From Thiopseudomonas acetoxidans (GTDB lineage: Bacteria; Pseudomonadota; Gammaproteobacteria; Pseudomonadales; Pseudomonadaceae), in contig NZ_JAUCDY010000004.1 in the NCBI RefSeq assembly GCF_030362935.1, positions 124,001-188,000 of the forward strand: a stretch of DNA of 64,000 nt. The letters run 5' to 3'. A model generated the notes under the pieces. It saw nothing but the letters and a program-made list of their open reading frames with translations, searched no databases and was not told where the DNA came from. Below, in pieces: positions 25,084-33,770 of this stretch. Position numbers and translations under genes: made by a program. Each line of letters opens with the position of its first letter. The stretch's first letter is position 1.

Positions 25084-26484
25084 TTAATAGCGATAGGTGT
25101 CAGGCTTGTAAGGGCCTTGGACGGGAACGCCAATGTACTCGGCCTGCGTCGGCGTCAGTTGGGTGATCTGCCCGCCAAAACCTTTAACCATCTCTAGGGC
25201 TACTTCTTCGTCGAGTTTTTTCGGCAAGACCTCAACGGTTAATGCGGCCGGCTTTTGCTCAGGGCTTAACTGGGCAAACTGACGCTTAAACAGGTGCATT
25301 TGCGCCAATACTTGGTTGGCAAAGGAACCATCCATAATCCGGCTTGGGTGACCGGTCGCATTACCTAGATTCACTAGGCGACCCTCGGCGAGCAGAATTA
25401 AATAGTCATCGTTCTGTGGGTCAAAGCTGCCAGCGCCGGTACGGTGAATTTTATGGACTTGCGGCTTAACTTCTTCCCATGCCCAGTTTTTGCGCATGAA
25501 GGCCGTATCGATTTCGTTATCGAAGTGACCAATGTTACAGACCACAGCACGTTTTTTCAGGGCCTTGAGCATAGGCGCATCACAGACATTAACGTTACCG
25601 GTGGTGGTCACAATCAGGTCGATTTTGCCAAGAAGTTGCGTGTCGATACCGGCATCAGTGCCGGTGTTAACACCATCAATGTAGGGGGAGACGACCTCGA
25701 AACCGTCCATGCAGGCTTGCATGGCGCAAATGGGATCCACTTCAGTGACTTTAACAATCATGCCTTCTTGGCGTAGTGATTGTGCCGAGCCCTTACCCAC
25801 ATCACCGTAACCAATAACCAGAGCTTGTTTGCCGGATAACAGGTGGTCAGTGCCGCGTTTGATGGCGTCGTTGAGGCTGTGACGGCAACCGTACTTGTTG
25901 TCGTTTTTGCTTTTGGTTACCGAATCGTTGACGTTAATAGCAGGTACTTTCAGCGTGCCTTTTTTCAGCATTTCCAGCAAACGGTGAACGCCTGTGGTGG
26001 TTTCTTCGGTAACACCGTGAACATTGTCCAACACTTCTGGGAAACGCTCGTGCAGGATGGCTGTTAGGTCACCGCCGTCATCGAGCACCATATTGGCATC
26101 CCAAGGCTGGCCATCTTTGAGGATAGTTTGCTCGATGCACCAAACGTATTCTTCTTCGGTTTCGCCTTTCCACGCAAACACCGGAATGCCAGCAGCAGCA
26201 ATGGCCGCGGCAGCTTGGTCTTGGGTGGAGAAAATATTACAGCTGGACCAGCGTACTTCTGCGCCCAGCGCGATCAGGGTTTCAATCAGCACCGCAGTCT
26301 GGATGGTCATGTGGATACAGCCCAGAATCTTGGCGCCTTTAAGTGGCTGTTCGCCCGCGTACTTGTGGCGCAAGCCCATTAAGGCAGGCATTTCTGATTC
26401 GGCGATAATGATTTCGCGGCGGCCCCAATCGGCTAGGCTAATGTCAGCAACTTTATAATCGGTAAAACCGTTTGTAGCGCTCAT
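25084..26484 (-). CDS. ahcY: S-adenosylhomocysteine hydrolase
   Basis: NAD-bound enzyme that splits S-adenosylhomocysteine into adenosine and homocysteine, closing the methyl cycle. 466 residues, as in pseudomonads, which carry the internal insert of about 40 residues. Visible motifs include GCIHMTIQTAVLIETL, the NAD-binding GYGDVGKGSAQSL, VNDSVTKSKNDNKYG with the active-site lysine, and the canonical C-terminus KPDTYRY. Expression should rise with SAH through the riboswitch at 26493-26603. Confidence 0.97.
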   Translation of the reverse strand: MSATNGFTDYKVADISLADWGRREIIIAESEMPALMGLRHKYAGEQPLKGAKILGCIHMTIQTAVLIETLIALGAEVRWSSCNIFSTQDQAAAAIAAAGIPVFAWKGETEEEYVWCIEQTILKDGQPWDANMVLDDGGDLTAILHERFPEVLDNVHGVTEETTTGVHRLLEMLKKGTLKVPAINVNDSVTKSKNDNKYGCRHSLNDAIKRGTDHLLSGKQALVIGYGDVGKGSAQSLRQEGMIVKVTEVDPICAMQACMDGFEVVSPYIDGVNTGTDAGIDTQLLGKIDLIVTTTGNVNVCDAPMLKALKKRAVVCNIGHFDNEIDTAFMRKNWAWEEVKPQVHKIHRTGAGSFDPQNDDYLILLAEGRLVNLGNATGHPSRIMDGSFANQVLAQMHLFKRQFAQLSPEQKPAALTVEVLPKKLDEEVALEMVKGFGGQITQLTPTQAEYIGVPVQGPYKPDTYRY

Positions 26485-26492
26485 ATAGAGAT

Positions 26493-26603
26493 CTCCATTC
26501 GTTTAAAATCGAATGGGCGCCGTTGTCACAGAGGTGCAGCAGAGCTGCTTGGGAAATCAGTGCGAGCCTGACAGAGAACCTGCTGCAGCGCCCCTCACAC
26601 TGA
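26493..26603 (-). promoter_or_regulatory. SAH riboswitch with translational expression platform
   Basis: On the minus strand the leader of ahcY shows the SAH-riboswitch core. A 9-bp P1 stem forms between CAGTGTGAG (26603-26595) and CTCGCACTG, the conserved GGGCGCTGCAGC and CAGGCTCGCAC segments are present, and a pseudoknot strand GCGCCC (26520-26515) in the context CAACGGCGCCC pairs with GGGCGC. Immediately after, CCATTCG / CGAATGG forms a hairpin that covers the GG of the ribosome site GGAG (26496-26493). The two bases 26515-26516 are needed by both structures, so ligand-bound pseudoknot would free the ribosome site. The riboswitch class is recognised; the switching model is inference. Confidence 0.85.
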
Positions 26604-26736
26604 TTAAAATGCGCACAGAGTATAACCAGCTTGAGAAAAATTCCCAAGTAAAATGCATCGAGTGTTAATTTTTTTAACGCATACTGCTAGTCTCTGCGCT
26701 TTGTAATAACTGCTTTTCGTCAATTGAGGTAATAAC

Positions 26737-27180
26737 GTGTTAAGAACCGGTGTCCTTTTGTTCATTTTTATGTTTCTAGCCGCGTGCGGTGGTGTTGATC
26801 CCAATTCGCCCCTAGGTAAGCGCAAAGCAGCGTTTAAACAAATGCTCAACGTCAGTGAAGATTTGGGCGGTATGTTGCGCGGGCGTATTAAGTTTGATGA
26901 GCAGGCTTTTGTCGAAAAAGCGGCACAGCTTGATGAAGTTTCACGCTTACCTTGGCAGTATTTTGAAGAAGCCCCTGATGCGGATAAAAGCTCAGCCCGT
27001 GATGATGTGTGGCAGGAAAAAGAGCGCTTCATGGAGCTGGCGCGCGAGTTAGAAGGCACTACCGCAAGACTAGTGCAAAGCACAGTGCAACAGCCGCTGA
27101 ATCCAGATGTGTTGGCCACCCGCGTGGATTTGGTGGAAAAAGCCTGTGAAAACTGCCATCAAGAGTTCCGCGTATATTAA
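26737..27180 (+). CDS. Cytochrome c'-family lipoprotein
   Basis: 147-residue haem protein. The N-terminus MLRTGVLLFIFMFLAACGG has a lipobox (LAAC), so the mature protein is probably lipid-anchored and periplasmic. A single c-type haem site CENCH lies 8 residues before the C-terminus, as in cytochromes c' and c-556, with a four-helix-bundle-like sequence before it. The function is unknown; family members bind NO or act in small electron-transfer steps. It is convergent with ligB, with only 6 bp between. Confidence 0.8.
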   Translation: MLRTGVLLFIFMFLAACGGVDPNSPLGKRKAAFKQMLNVSEDLGGMLRGRIKFDEQAFVEKAAQLDEVSRLPWQYFEEAPDADKSSARDDVWQEKERFMELARELEGTTARLVQSTVQQPLNPDVLATRVDLVEKACENCHQEFRVY

Positions 27181-27186
27181 TCCTGT

Positions 27187-28860
27187 TCAAAAACCATCAA
27201 TGTGCTGCTCATGCAGCTGTTGAGCAATGCGTTGAAGCTCTGGATGGCTAAAGAAATCTATAATTTTTTGCGCGGTTATTGCTGAATAGCCGCGTTTTTG
27301 CCAATCAGTGCGGCTGAGCTGACTAAGTAGCTGCCAGTTGTCGTGCGGCAACAAAGTTAACTCATGAGGTACACCTAAAGCGCTGAGCCAAGTGGCAAAA
27401 GGCTGCTGACGTGCTTGGTTAAATTGCAGTGCTACATGCGCTGCTTTTTTTTGCGCAAAGCCCGGTGTTTGCTCTAACTCAGCCTGAGTTAGTGTTAGCC
27501 AATCAACTAAATGACTAATTTTTCCGGCGGCGATAAGCTGTTTCCAAGTGCCCTGACTTATTCCGCGCATGCCTAAGCCTTTTTTGCCTGAAAGCCAAGT
27601 GAGTCGGGCCACAAATTGTTGGCTGCAAGCCGCATCAGTGTGCCAACAAGAGAGGCTGTGATAGTGCTCTGGATTGGGTGCTTCAACGAGGCTACGCACA
27701 GGACTACGCCAGACCACTTGGTCTAGCTGGGGAATAGCATGGCCGGACAAGCGCACGCTTATATGATCGTGGATGCCTACGTCCAACTCCTGTAGGCGCT
27801 TGACTGAGCCAAGACTTAATCGGCGAATTATTTTGTTGTCTAGCTCAACAGGTTCCACTAGAGCGATAGGCGTAATACGACCGCTGCGGCCAATGGTAAA
27901 TTCAAACTGTTTGATCTGGGTTAGCCCATGTGTTAACGGGTATTTCCACGCGACCGCCCAGCTGGGAGGATAGCCATGCTTAAGTTGCGCGGCTGGGCGT
28001 TGACCCTGACGAATGACCACGCCATCGCTGGCAAAGGGTAGCGCTGCTTGATACCAGTGCTGCCGCCACCGTGCTATATCAGCCAAGTTGGCAACTGCAT
28101 GACTGTAGCCTTGTGTATCGGTAAAGCCGAGTGCGCTGAGTTCGGTTAGTCGCTCAGGCATGCTGTCTGGTCCATCTGGCCATTCCCAGACAAAAAGCCC
28201 AATCTGCTGTCCTTGTTGCTGGCTCAGTTCATGGCGGTTTAGCCAGCCAGCTACTGAGCTGCGTGCACTATGCGTGCTTGGTTGCGCTTGTCGGTGTTGT
28301 TTGAGCTTTTGGTAAAGCTCGCCCTGTAAATGCACTGTTGCTCGGTTCGTACGTAAACGTTTTGGAATAGCGTCTATGTGTTGTGCGTGATGTAACCAGT
28401 CTTGTCCAAAACGCCCATCGCCACGGCTGATGACCTGTTGCAGCTGACCCTGTTGGTAAACCAGGGTCACGGCAACCCCGTCAATTTTAGGTTGCACCCA
28501 CAAGTTTTGTTTGTCATGCAGCCATTGTTGCAGTTGATTTTCTTTGAGTTTAGTTAAGCCGGACTGTTGATAAGTGTGGGAAACTCGATAACTGTCATGA
28601 GTGGGTAATGACTGCTCGTTAACGGCTTGTTGCGCGCAGAGCTGCCAGCTTGCAAGTTGCCCGTGAGCTTGATCATACAGCTCATCGTCAACGGGCTGTT
28701 GTCCATGCACAAAGTAAGCCTGATCCCAGTTTTTTATACGTTGAGTCAAGGCTTGGATTTCTTGTTGTAAGTGCAACGCCGACCAGTTAGGGCAGCCTGA
28801 CGCCGCGTGTAAAAAAGGGGTAATCAGCAATAAACAACAGCCAGCCAGAAGATATCGCAT
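27187..28860 (-). CDS. ligB: NAD-dependent DNA ligase LigB
   Basis: Second NAD+-dependent DNA ligase of Gammaproteobacteria. 557 residues, the usual LigB length, lacking the zinc finger and BRCT domains of LigA. The adenylation lysine is in VQPKIDGVAVTL, followed by SRGDGRFGQDW and GEL-type nucleotidyltransferase motifs, an OB-fold region and a helix-hairpin-helix segment. It begins with a signal-like hydrophobic stretch (MRYLLAGCCLLLITPFLHA), which LigB proteins often show; whether it is exported is doubtful. Confidence 0.9.
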   Translation of the reverse strand: MRYLLAGCCLLLITPFLHAASGCPNWSALHLQQEIQALTQRIKNWDQAYFVHGQQPVDDELYDQAHGQLASWQLCAQQAVNEQSLPTHDSYRVSHTYQQSGLTKLKENQLQQWLHDKQNLWVQPKIDGVAVTLVYQQGQLQQVISRGDGRFGQDWLHHAQHIDAIPKRLRTNRATVHLQGELYQKLKQHRQAQPSTHSARSSVAGWLNRHELSQQQGQQIGLFVWEWPDGPDSMPERLTELSALGFTDTQGYSHAVANLADIARWRQHWYQAALPFASDGVVIRQGQRPAAQLKHGYPPSWAVAWKYPLTHGLTQIKQFEFTIGRSGRITPIALVEPVELDNKIIRRLSLGSVKRLQELDVGIHDHISVRLSGHAIPQLDQVVWRSPVRSLVEAPNPEHYHSLSCWHTDAACSQQFVARLTWLSGKKGLGMRGISQGTWKQLIAAGKISHLVDWLTLTQAELEQTPGFAQKKAAHVALQFNQARQQPFATWLSALGVPHELTLLPHDNWQLLSQLSRTDWQKRGYSAITAQKIIDFFSHPELQRIAQQLHEQHIDGF

Positions 28861-28966
28861 ATCTACTCCTCCATGAGTGCGAAATATATATCAACCAGTC
28901 TAGACCGTTTTTTAAGTTTCGCTTAAGCCAAGCCCATTAAGCTGTACCCATAAAGTCAGGAGGTGA

Positions 28967-30271
28967 ATGATGAAAAAAATTATTGGTGGGGTGGTCGGGC
29001 TGTCGTTGCTGGCATGGTTGCTCACCCTTAGCACAGGTCAGTTAAGCAGCATGGATGTGTGGGTTTGGCGTAAACAGCTAATTTATTGGACTGGCTTGGC
29101 ATCATTTTTACTGATGACGTTGATTATGGTATTGGCTGTGCGTCCGAAGTGGTTAGAAAAGCCCATGGGCGGCTTGGATAAAATGTACCAGGTGCATAAA
29201 TGGGCTGGTATTTGGGCGGTGTCTTTGGCAGTGACGCACTATGGATTGAAATTAGCTAAGGATCCGCTGCTGTGGATATTTGAGCAGGGAGTTAAAGAGC
29301 CACGCTTAAAGAATTTCTTGGAAATATTTCGTGGTAGCGCTAAAGATCTGGGCGAGTGGGCGGTGTGGATTTTTGCCATCATGGTGCTGATCGCCTTATG
29401 GAAACGTTTTCCTTACCATATTTTTCGTTATCTGCATAAAGCCATGGCGGTGTTTTATTTAGTGATTGTTTTTCATAGCATAGTACTGACGCCAACTCAG
29501 TGGTGGTTGCAACCAGCTGGGGTGTTGGTGGCGCTGGCTGCTGTGATAGGTGCGTACTGCGCATGGCTGTCCTTAACTGGCACTATTGGCCGCAGCCGTA
29601 CCTATGCAGGGCATGTTTTGACGGTTAAGAAATATGATGCCGACACCTTTGAGTTGACCTGTCAGTTACCCGCATCTTGGCGGCACCAAGCAGGGCAGTT
29701 CGCTTTCTTACGCTTTGCTGGGCTGAGCGAGCCGCACCCTTTTACCATTGCCAGTGCTGATCATGCGGACGGACAGGTGCGTTTTTCTATTAAAGCCTTA
29801 GGAGACTACACCGCTGATTTAGCCCGCACTATTGAGATTGGCCAACAGGTACAGGTGGAAGGCCCCTACGGTAACTTTACCTTGCCAAAAGCTAGGGCTG
29901 GGCGCGAGCAGATTTGGATTGCTGGTGGTATTGGGGTTACCCCCTTTATTGCTTGGCTGGAGGCTTTGCAGCAACAGCCCGACAAAGCACCTAAAACGCG
30001 CCTGTATTACTGCGTGAATAACGCGCAAGAAGGTGTATTTGCTGAGCGGTTGCAACAGCTGTGCGCGCACCTGCCGAACATTAAACTGCACATCCATTAC
30101 AGCGATGATGAGGGTTTTCTGACAGCGGATAAAATTTTTGCTGGCTGCGGGCAGGATGTACGAGTATGGTTTTGTGGGCCTTATGGGTTTTCACAGGCTC
30201 TGCGCAATGGCATGCGCAAGCTGGGTCTAAGTACCAGACACTTCCATCAGGAAGCCTTCCAAATGCGTTAG
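28967..30271 (+). CDS. Ferric-reductase-like transmembrane flavoprotein
   Basis: 434-residue membrane oxidoreductase: an N-terminal ferric-reductase-type membrane domain with about six helices (residues 5-200) containing histidines in VHKWAG, THYGLKL and YLHKAM suited to haem ligation, then an FAD-binding barrel with HPFTIAS (about 262-268) and an NAD(P)-binding domain with IAGGIGVTPFIAWL and WFCGPYGF. It should pass electrons from NAD(P)H across the inner membrane, possibly to ferric iron or another acceptor. Start ATG 28967 follows a near-perfect AGGAGGTGA. A terminator follows at 30307-30335. Confidence 0.85.
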   Translation: MMKKIIGGVVGLSLLAWLLTLSTGQLSSMDVWVWRKQLIYWTGLASFLLMTLIMVLAVRPKWLEKPMGGLDKMYQVHKWAGIWAVSLAVTHYGLKLAKDPLLWIFEQGVKEPRLKNFLEIFRGSAKDLGEWAVWIFAIMVLIALWKRFPYHIFRYLHKAMAVFYLVIVFHSIVLTPTQWWLQPAGVLVALAAVIGAYCAWLSLTGTIGRSRTYAGHVLTVKKYDADTFELTCQLPASWRHQAGQFAFLRFAGLSEPHPFTIASADHADGQVRFSIKALGDYTADLARTIEIGQQVQVEGPYGNFTLPKARAGREQIWIAGGIGVTPFIAWLEALQQQPDKAPKTRLYYCVNNAQEGVFAERLQQLCAHLPNIKLHIHYSDDEGFLTADKIFAGCGQDVRVWFCGPYGFSQALRNGMRKLGLSTRHFHQEAFQMR

Positions 30272-30306
30272 TCGTGTTATGACAGTAACAAATTCCTCAA
30301 AGCTTT

Positions 30307-30335
30307 CCGCCTCGTTGTTTAGAGGCGGTTTTTTT
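30307..30335 (+). terminator. Rho-independent terminator
   Basis: 7-bp perfect stem CCGCCTC / GAGGCGG with an 8-base loop followed by TTTTTTT. It ends the ferric-reductase-like gene and lies about 34 bp before the end of the convergent deaminase gene. Confidence 0.85.
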
Positions 30336-30368
30336 ATGTCTTGACGATAGGGATTGGCGAGATGAGTT

Positions 30369-31325
30369 TTAGGGTGCCAAGCGTGCTTTAAAGCTGTTTT
30401 CAGATAAGCGTTCGGCTTGCTCATGCGACATATCCAGTGCTTGGTGTAAGACAGCGAAGTTTTCCGTCATATAGCCACCAAAATACGCCGGATCATCCGA
30501 GTTAACGGTAACCAGCGCGCCCTGCTCTAGCATTTTGAGAATGGGGTGTTCGCTCATGTTTCCATAAACTTTAAGTTTGGTGTTGGACAGTGGGCAGACC
30601 GTGAGCGGAATTTGTTCGTCAATCAGACGTTGCATCAGCCGCTGATCTTCCCAAGCACGCACACCATGGTCGATACGGCTAACTTTAAGCAAATCCAGTG
30701 CTTGCCAAATATACTCAGGCGGGCCTTCTTCACCGGCATGGGCAACCGCCAACAAGCCTTCAGCACGGGCTTTGGCGAACACATTCACGAATTTGCTGGG
30801 CGGATGGTCCATTTCAGAGCTATCCAAGCCGACGGCAAAGAACAAATCACGAAACGCCATCGCTTGCTTTAGGGTAGCAAAGGCATCTTCCTCAGAGAGG
30901 TGGCGTAAAAAGCACAGTATCAAGCCGCTGCTAATACCCATTAAATCCCGTGCATCGGCCAGGGCTTCACTGATACCAACAATGGCCGTTTCCATGGCGA
31001 TGCCGCGTTGGGTATGGGTTTGCGGATCAAAAAAAGGTTCCACGTGGAGCACGTTTTGTGCTTCACAGTGTTGGAGGTAAGCAATAGTCAGGTCGTAAAA
31101 GTCCTGCTCGGTTTGCAATACATGAGCGCCCTGATAATAGAGATCGAGAAACTCTTGTAGGTTATTGAACTGATAGGCTTGGCGAGCTTGCTCAACTGAG
31201 CTCCATGGCAATTTGATTTTGTTGCGCTCAGCCAGCTTAAACATGAGCTCAGGCTCAAGTGTGCCCTCTAAGTGCACATGCAGTTCTGCTTTGGGTAAGG
31301 CGTTGAGCCAGTCGTACATTGTCAT
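30369..31325 (-). CDS. add: Adenine/adenosine deaminase
   Basis: Zinc-dependent amidohydrolase of purine salvage, 318 residues. The metal-binding motif is AELHVHLEGTLEPE, with LAVAHAGEEG, RIDHGVRAWED, and the catalytic VTVNSDDPAYFG later. This roughly 316-residue pseudomonad branch, with YLQHCEAQNVLHVEPFFDPQ, includes proteins shown to deaminate adenine to hypoxanthine rather than adenosine, so an adenine deaminase is likely. Its start codon overlaps the thyA stop by 4 bases, so it is translated with the lgt-thyA operon. Confidence 0.88.
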   Translation of the reverse strand: MTMYDWLNALPKAELHVHLEGTLEPELMFKLAERNKIKLPWSSVEQARQAYQFNNLQEFLDLYYQGAHVLQTEQDFYDLTIAYLQHCEAQNVLHVEPFFDPQTHTQRGIAMETAIVGISEALADARDLMGISSGLILCFLRHLSEEDAFATLKQAMAFRDLFFAVGLDSSEMDHPPSKFVNVFAKARAEGLLAVAHAGEEGPPEYIWQALDLLKVSRIDHGVRAWEDQRLMQRLIDEQIPLTVCPLSNTKLKVYGNMSEHPILKMLEQGALVTVNSDDPAYFGGYMTENFAVLHQALDMSHEQAERLSENSFKARLAP

Positions 31326-32116
31326 ACCGCCACCGGTGCTTTGATATGCGGGTGCGCTTGATAATCACAGAGCTCAAAATCTTCAAACTTGAAAGCGAAA
31401 ATATCTTTTATGGCTGGATTAATTTTCATCGTGGGTAGCGCGTAAGGCGTGCGGCTGAGTTGCACTTCAACTTGCTGCATATGATTGGAGTACAGGTGGC
31501 AATCACCACCCGTCCAAATAAATTCGCCCAGCTCTAAGTCACAAACTTGCGCGATCATCATGGTAAGCAGCGCATAGCTGGCAATGTTAAACGGCACGCC
31601 AAGGAAAATATCGGCTGAACGTTGATACAGCTGGCAACTGAGCTTGCCATCGGCCACATAAAACTGAAACAGCGCATGACAGGGTGGCAGCGCCATGTCG
31701 TCGACTAGCGCTGGATTCCACGCACTGACAATCAGGCGGCGCGAGTCTGGATTGGTTTTGATGGCGTGGATAAGATGACTGATTTGGTCAATCGACTCGC
31801 CATTAGGGGCAGGCCAGTTACGCCACTGATAGCCGTACACCGGACCTAAATCACCGTTCTCATCCGCCCATTCGTCCCAAATTCGCACGCCATTGTCTTG
31901 CAGGTATTTGATATTGGTGTCGCCCTGCAAAAACCACAGCAGTTCATGGATAATGGAGCGCAGATGGCATTTTTTGGTGGTGACTAGGGGGAAGCCAGCG
32001 GTTAAATCAAAGCGCATCTGGTAGGCAAACACACTGCGTGTTCCTGTGCCAGTGCGATCGCTTTTGTCTATGCCTTCATCACGCACATGGCGCATTAGGT
32101 CTAAGTATTGTTGCAT
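31322..32116 (-). CDS. thyA: Thymidylate synthase
   Basis: Makes dTMP from dUMP with methylenetetrahydrofolate. 264 residues from ATG 32116, the usual E. coli-type length. Signatures are MQQYLDLMRHVRDEG, GDLGPVYGYQWRNW, the catalytic cysteine in MALPPCHALFQFYV, and GGDCHLYSNHMQQ. The start is placed at 32116 (AGGAG ribosome site) rather than at the beginning of the open frame at 32209, because the upstream 31 residues overlap lgt and do not match the family. It overlaps the end of lgt by 16 bases and the start of the deaminase gene by 4. Confidence 0.95.
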   Translation of the reverse strand: MQQYLDLMRHVRDEGIDKSDRTGTGTRSVFAYQMRFDLTAGFPLVTTKKCHLRSIIHELLWFLQGDTNIKYLQDNGVRIWDEWADENGDLGPVYGYQWRNWPAPNGESIDQISHLIHAIKTNPDSRRLIVSAWNPALVDDMALPPCHALFQFYVADGKLSCQLYQRSADIFLGVPFNIASYALLTMMIAQVCDLELGEFIWTGGDCHLYSNHMQQVEVQLSRTPYALPTMKINPAIKDIFAFKFEDFELCDYQAHPHIKAPVAV

Positions 32117-32907
32117 GCTGCTGTCTCCTGACGTCGATACGCCCAAACCACCAAGCCGATTCCACCGATAATCATCGGCAGACACAGAACCTGTCCCATG
32201 GTTAGCCAATCGAAGGCCAAGTAACCTAGCTGTGCATCAGGCACGCGGACAAATTCAACGATAAATCTAAACAGGCCATAGCACAGCGCAAACATACCTG
32301 ACACCGCCATCATGGGGCGCGGTTTGCGCGAATACAGCCAAAGAATGACAAACAGGGCAACGCCTTCCAGAGCAAACTGATACAGCTGCGAAGGGTGGCG
32401 CGCCAGCTGGGCCGGATCCGTGGGGAAAACCATCGCCCAAGATACATCGGTTGCCTTGCCCCAGAGTTCGGCGTTAATAAAATTACCGATGCGCCCAGCG
32501 CCTAAGCCGATTGGAACCAAGGGAGCAATAAAATCCATCAGCGCAAAAAAAGGTTTGTTCTGTTTACGTGAGAACCACCAGACCGCTAACAAGACGCCTA
32601 AAAAACCGCCATGAAAGGACATGCCGCCTTCCCAGATGCGCAAAATCAACGCTGGATTAGCAATATAAGCCGCCAAATCGTAAAACAATACATAGCCCAG
32701 CCGCCCACCGGCAATTACGCCCAGCGCGCACCAAAACACCAAGTCAGACAGGGTGTCTTTGCTCCAACTGGGATCAAATTGATTAAGCCTTTGTTTAGCC
32801 AGCCACCAAGCACTGCCAATACCAAACAGGTACATCAGACCGTACCAATGAATTTTTAATGGGCCCAGCGCGATAGCTACAGGGTCTATATTGGGGTATG
32901 CCAGCAT
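32101..32907 (-). CDS. lgt: Prolipoprotein diacylglyceryl transferase
   Basis: Inner-membrane enzyme that attaches diacylglyceryl to the lipobox cysteine of prolipoproteins. 268 residues, about seven helices. The family motif GLGAGRIGNFINAELWG is present, with HWYGLMYL near the N-terminus and GGRLGYVLFYD. Upstream by 8 bp is a TauE/SafE permease in the same direction; lgt-thyA adjacency is shared with P. aeruginosa and E. coli. Confidence 0.95.
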   Translation of the reverse strand: MLAYPNIDPVAIALGPLKIHWYGLMYLFGIGSAWWLAKQRLNQFDPSWSKDTLSDLVFWCALGVIAGGRLGYVLFYDLAAYIANPALILRIWEGGMSFHGGFLGVLLAVWWFSRKQNKPFFALMDFIAPLVPIGLGAGRIGNFINAELWGKATDVSWAMVFPTDPAQLARHPSQLYQFALEGVALFVILWLYSRKPRPMMAVSGMFALCYGLFRFIVEFVRVPDAQLGYLAFDWLTMGQVLCLPMIIGGIGLVVWAYRRQETAACNNT

Positions 32908-32915
32908 AAAAAGTC

Positions 32916-33704
32916 TTAACCTAGTAAGAAGTTAGCGCCGATTAACAGCAGCATTAGAGAAAACATTTGCTTGAGGCGTTTGGGGTTTAAACGGTGCGCA
33001 AGTTTAGCACCGACACGTGCAAAGAACATAGAAGTGGCCGCGATTCCGACCAGTGCCGGCCAGTAAACAAAGCCCGAACTCCAGGCGGGTAAGCCCTCAG
33101 CGCTCCAGCCGGTCACGGCATACGAAAAAGCACCAACCAGAGCAATCGGAAAGCCGCAAGCCGCCGAGGTGGCAACGGCTTTTTGAATCGGCACACTGCG
33201 CCACAGTAAAAAAGGCACGGTTAATGAACCTCCAGCGATACCAAAAATAGCTGAAGCCCAACCGATGACGCCGCCGGCGCTGATCAATTCAGGTGCTTGA
33301 GGCGGTGGAAGGCTGGCTTTGGGCTTAAATTCCAGCGCCATTTGTAGCGCCATAATAATGGCAAATACACCGATAATTTTTTGCAGCACAGGACCTTGGA
33401 TATAAGCCGCGGTAATAGCACCTAAAACAGTGCCAATCAGCACGCCTACCGTAATAAAACGTACCAGAGGCCAAAGAATGGCGGCATGACGCTGATGGGC
33501 AATAATAGAGTTAATCGAGGTAAAGACAATCACCGCCAGTGAAGTGCCAACCGCAATGTGGGTCAGCACCGTTGGAGGAACGCCCTGTGCTGTCAAGCTA
33601 TAAACCAGAGCTGGGACAATAATCAGCCCGCCGCCCACGCCAAACAAACCGGCTAAGGTGCCAGACACAGCGCCCACGATTATATATAAAATAATTTCCA
33701 TCAA
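32916..33704 (-). CDS. TauE/SafE-family membrane permease
   Basis: 262-residue integral membrane protein of the TauE/SafE (DUF81) family; substrate unknown. The two family repeats are visible: SGTLAGLFGVGGGLIIVPAL near the N-terminus and GVIGWASAIFGIAGGSLTVP in the middle. It heads the run TauE-lgt-thyA-deaminase, an order that is largely the same in P. aeruginosa. It differs clearly from the other permease at 835-1599. Confidence 0.88.
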   Translation of the reverse strand: MMEIILYIIVGAVSGTLAGLFGVGGGLIIVPALVYSLTAQGVPPTVLTHIAVGTSLAVIVFTSINSIIAHQRHAAILWPLVRFITVGVLIGTVLGAITAAYIQGPVLQKIIGVFAIIMALQMALEFKPKASLPPPQAPELISAGGVIGWASAIFGIAGGSLTVPFLLWRSVPIQKAVATSAACGFPIALVGAFSYAVTGWSAEGLPAWSSGFVYWPALVGIAATSMFFARVGAKLAHRLNPKRLKQMFSLMLLLIGANFLLG

Positions 33705-33770
33705 AGGTATCGCCTGTGGCAGTGTTTAGTCTGTGCTTGCATAGAGTCCACAGGTCATATTAAAAGAGTA

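Noticed and set aside
32117..32209. N-terminal extension of thyA
   Set aside because: The 31 residues overlap lgt out of frame and have no family match.
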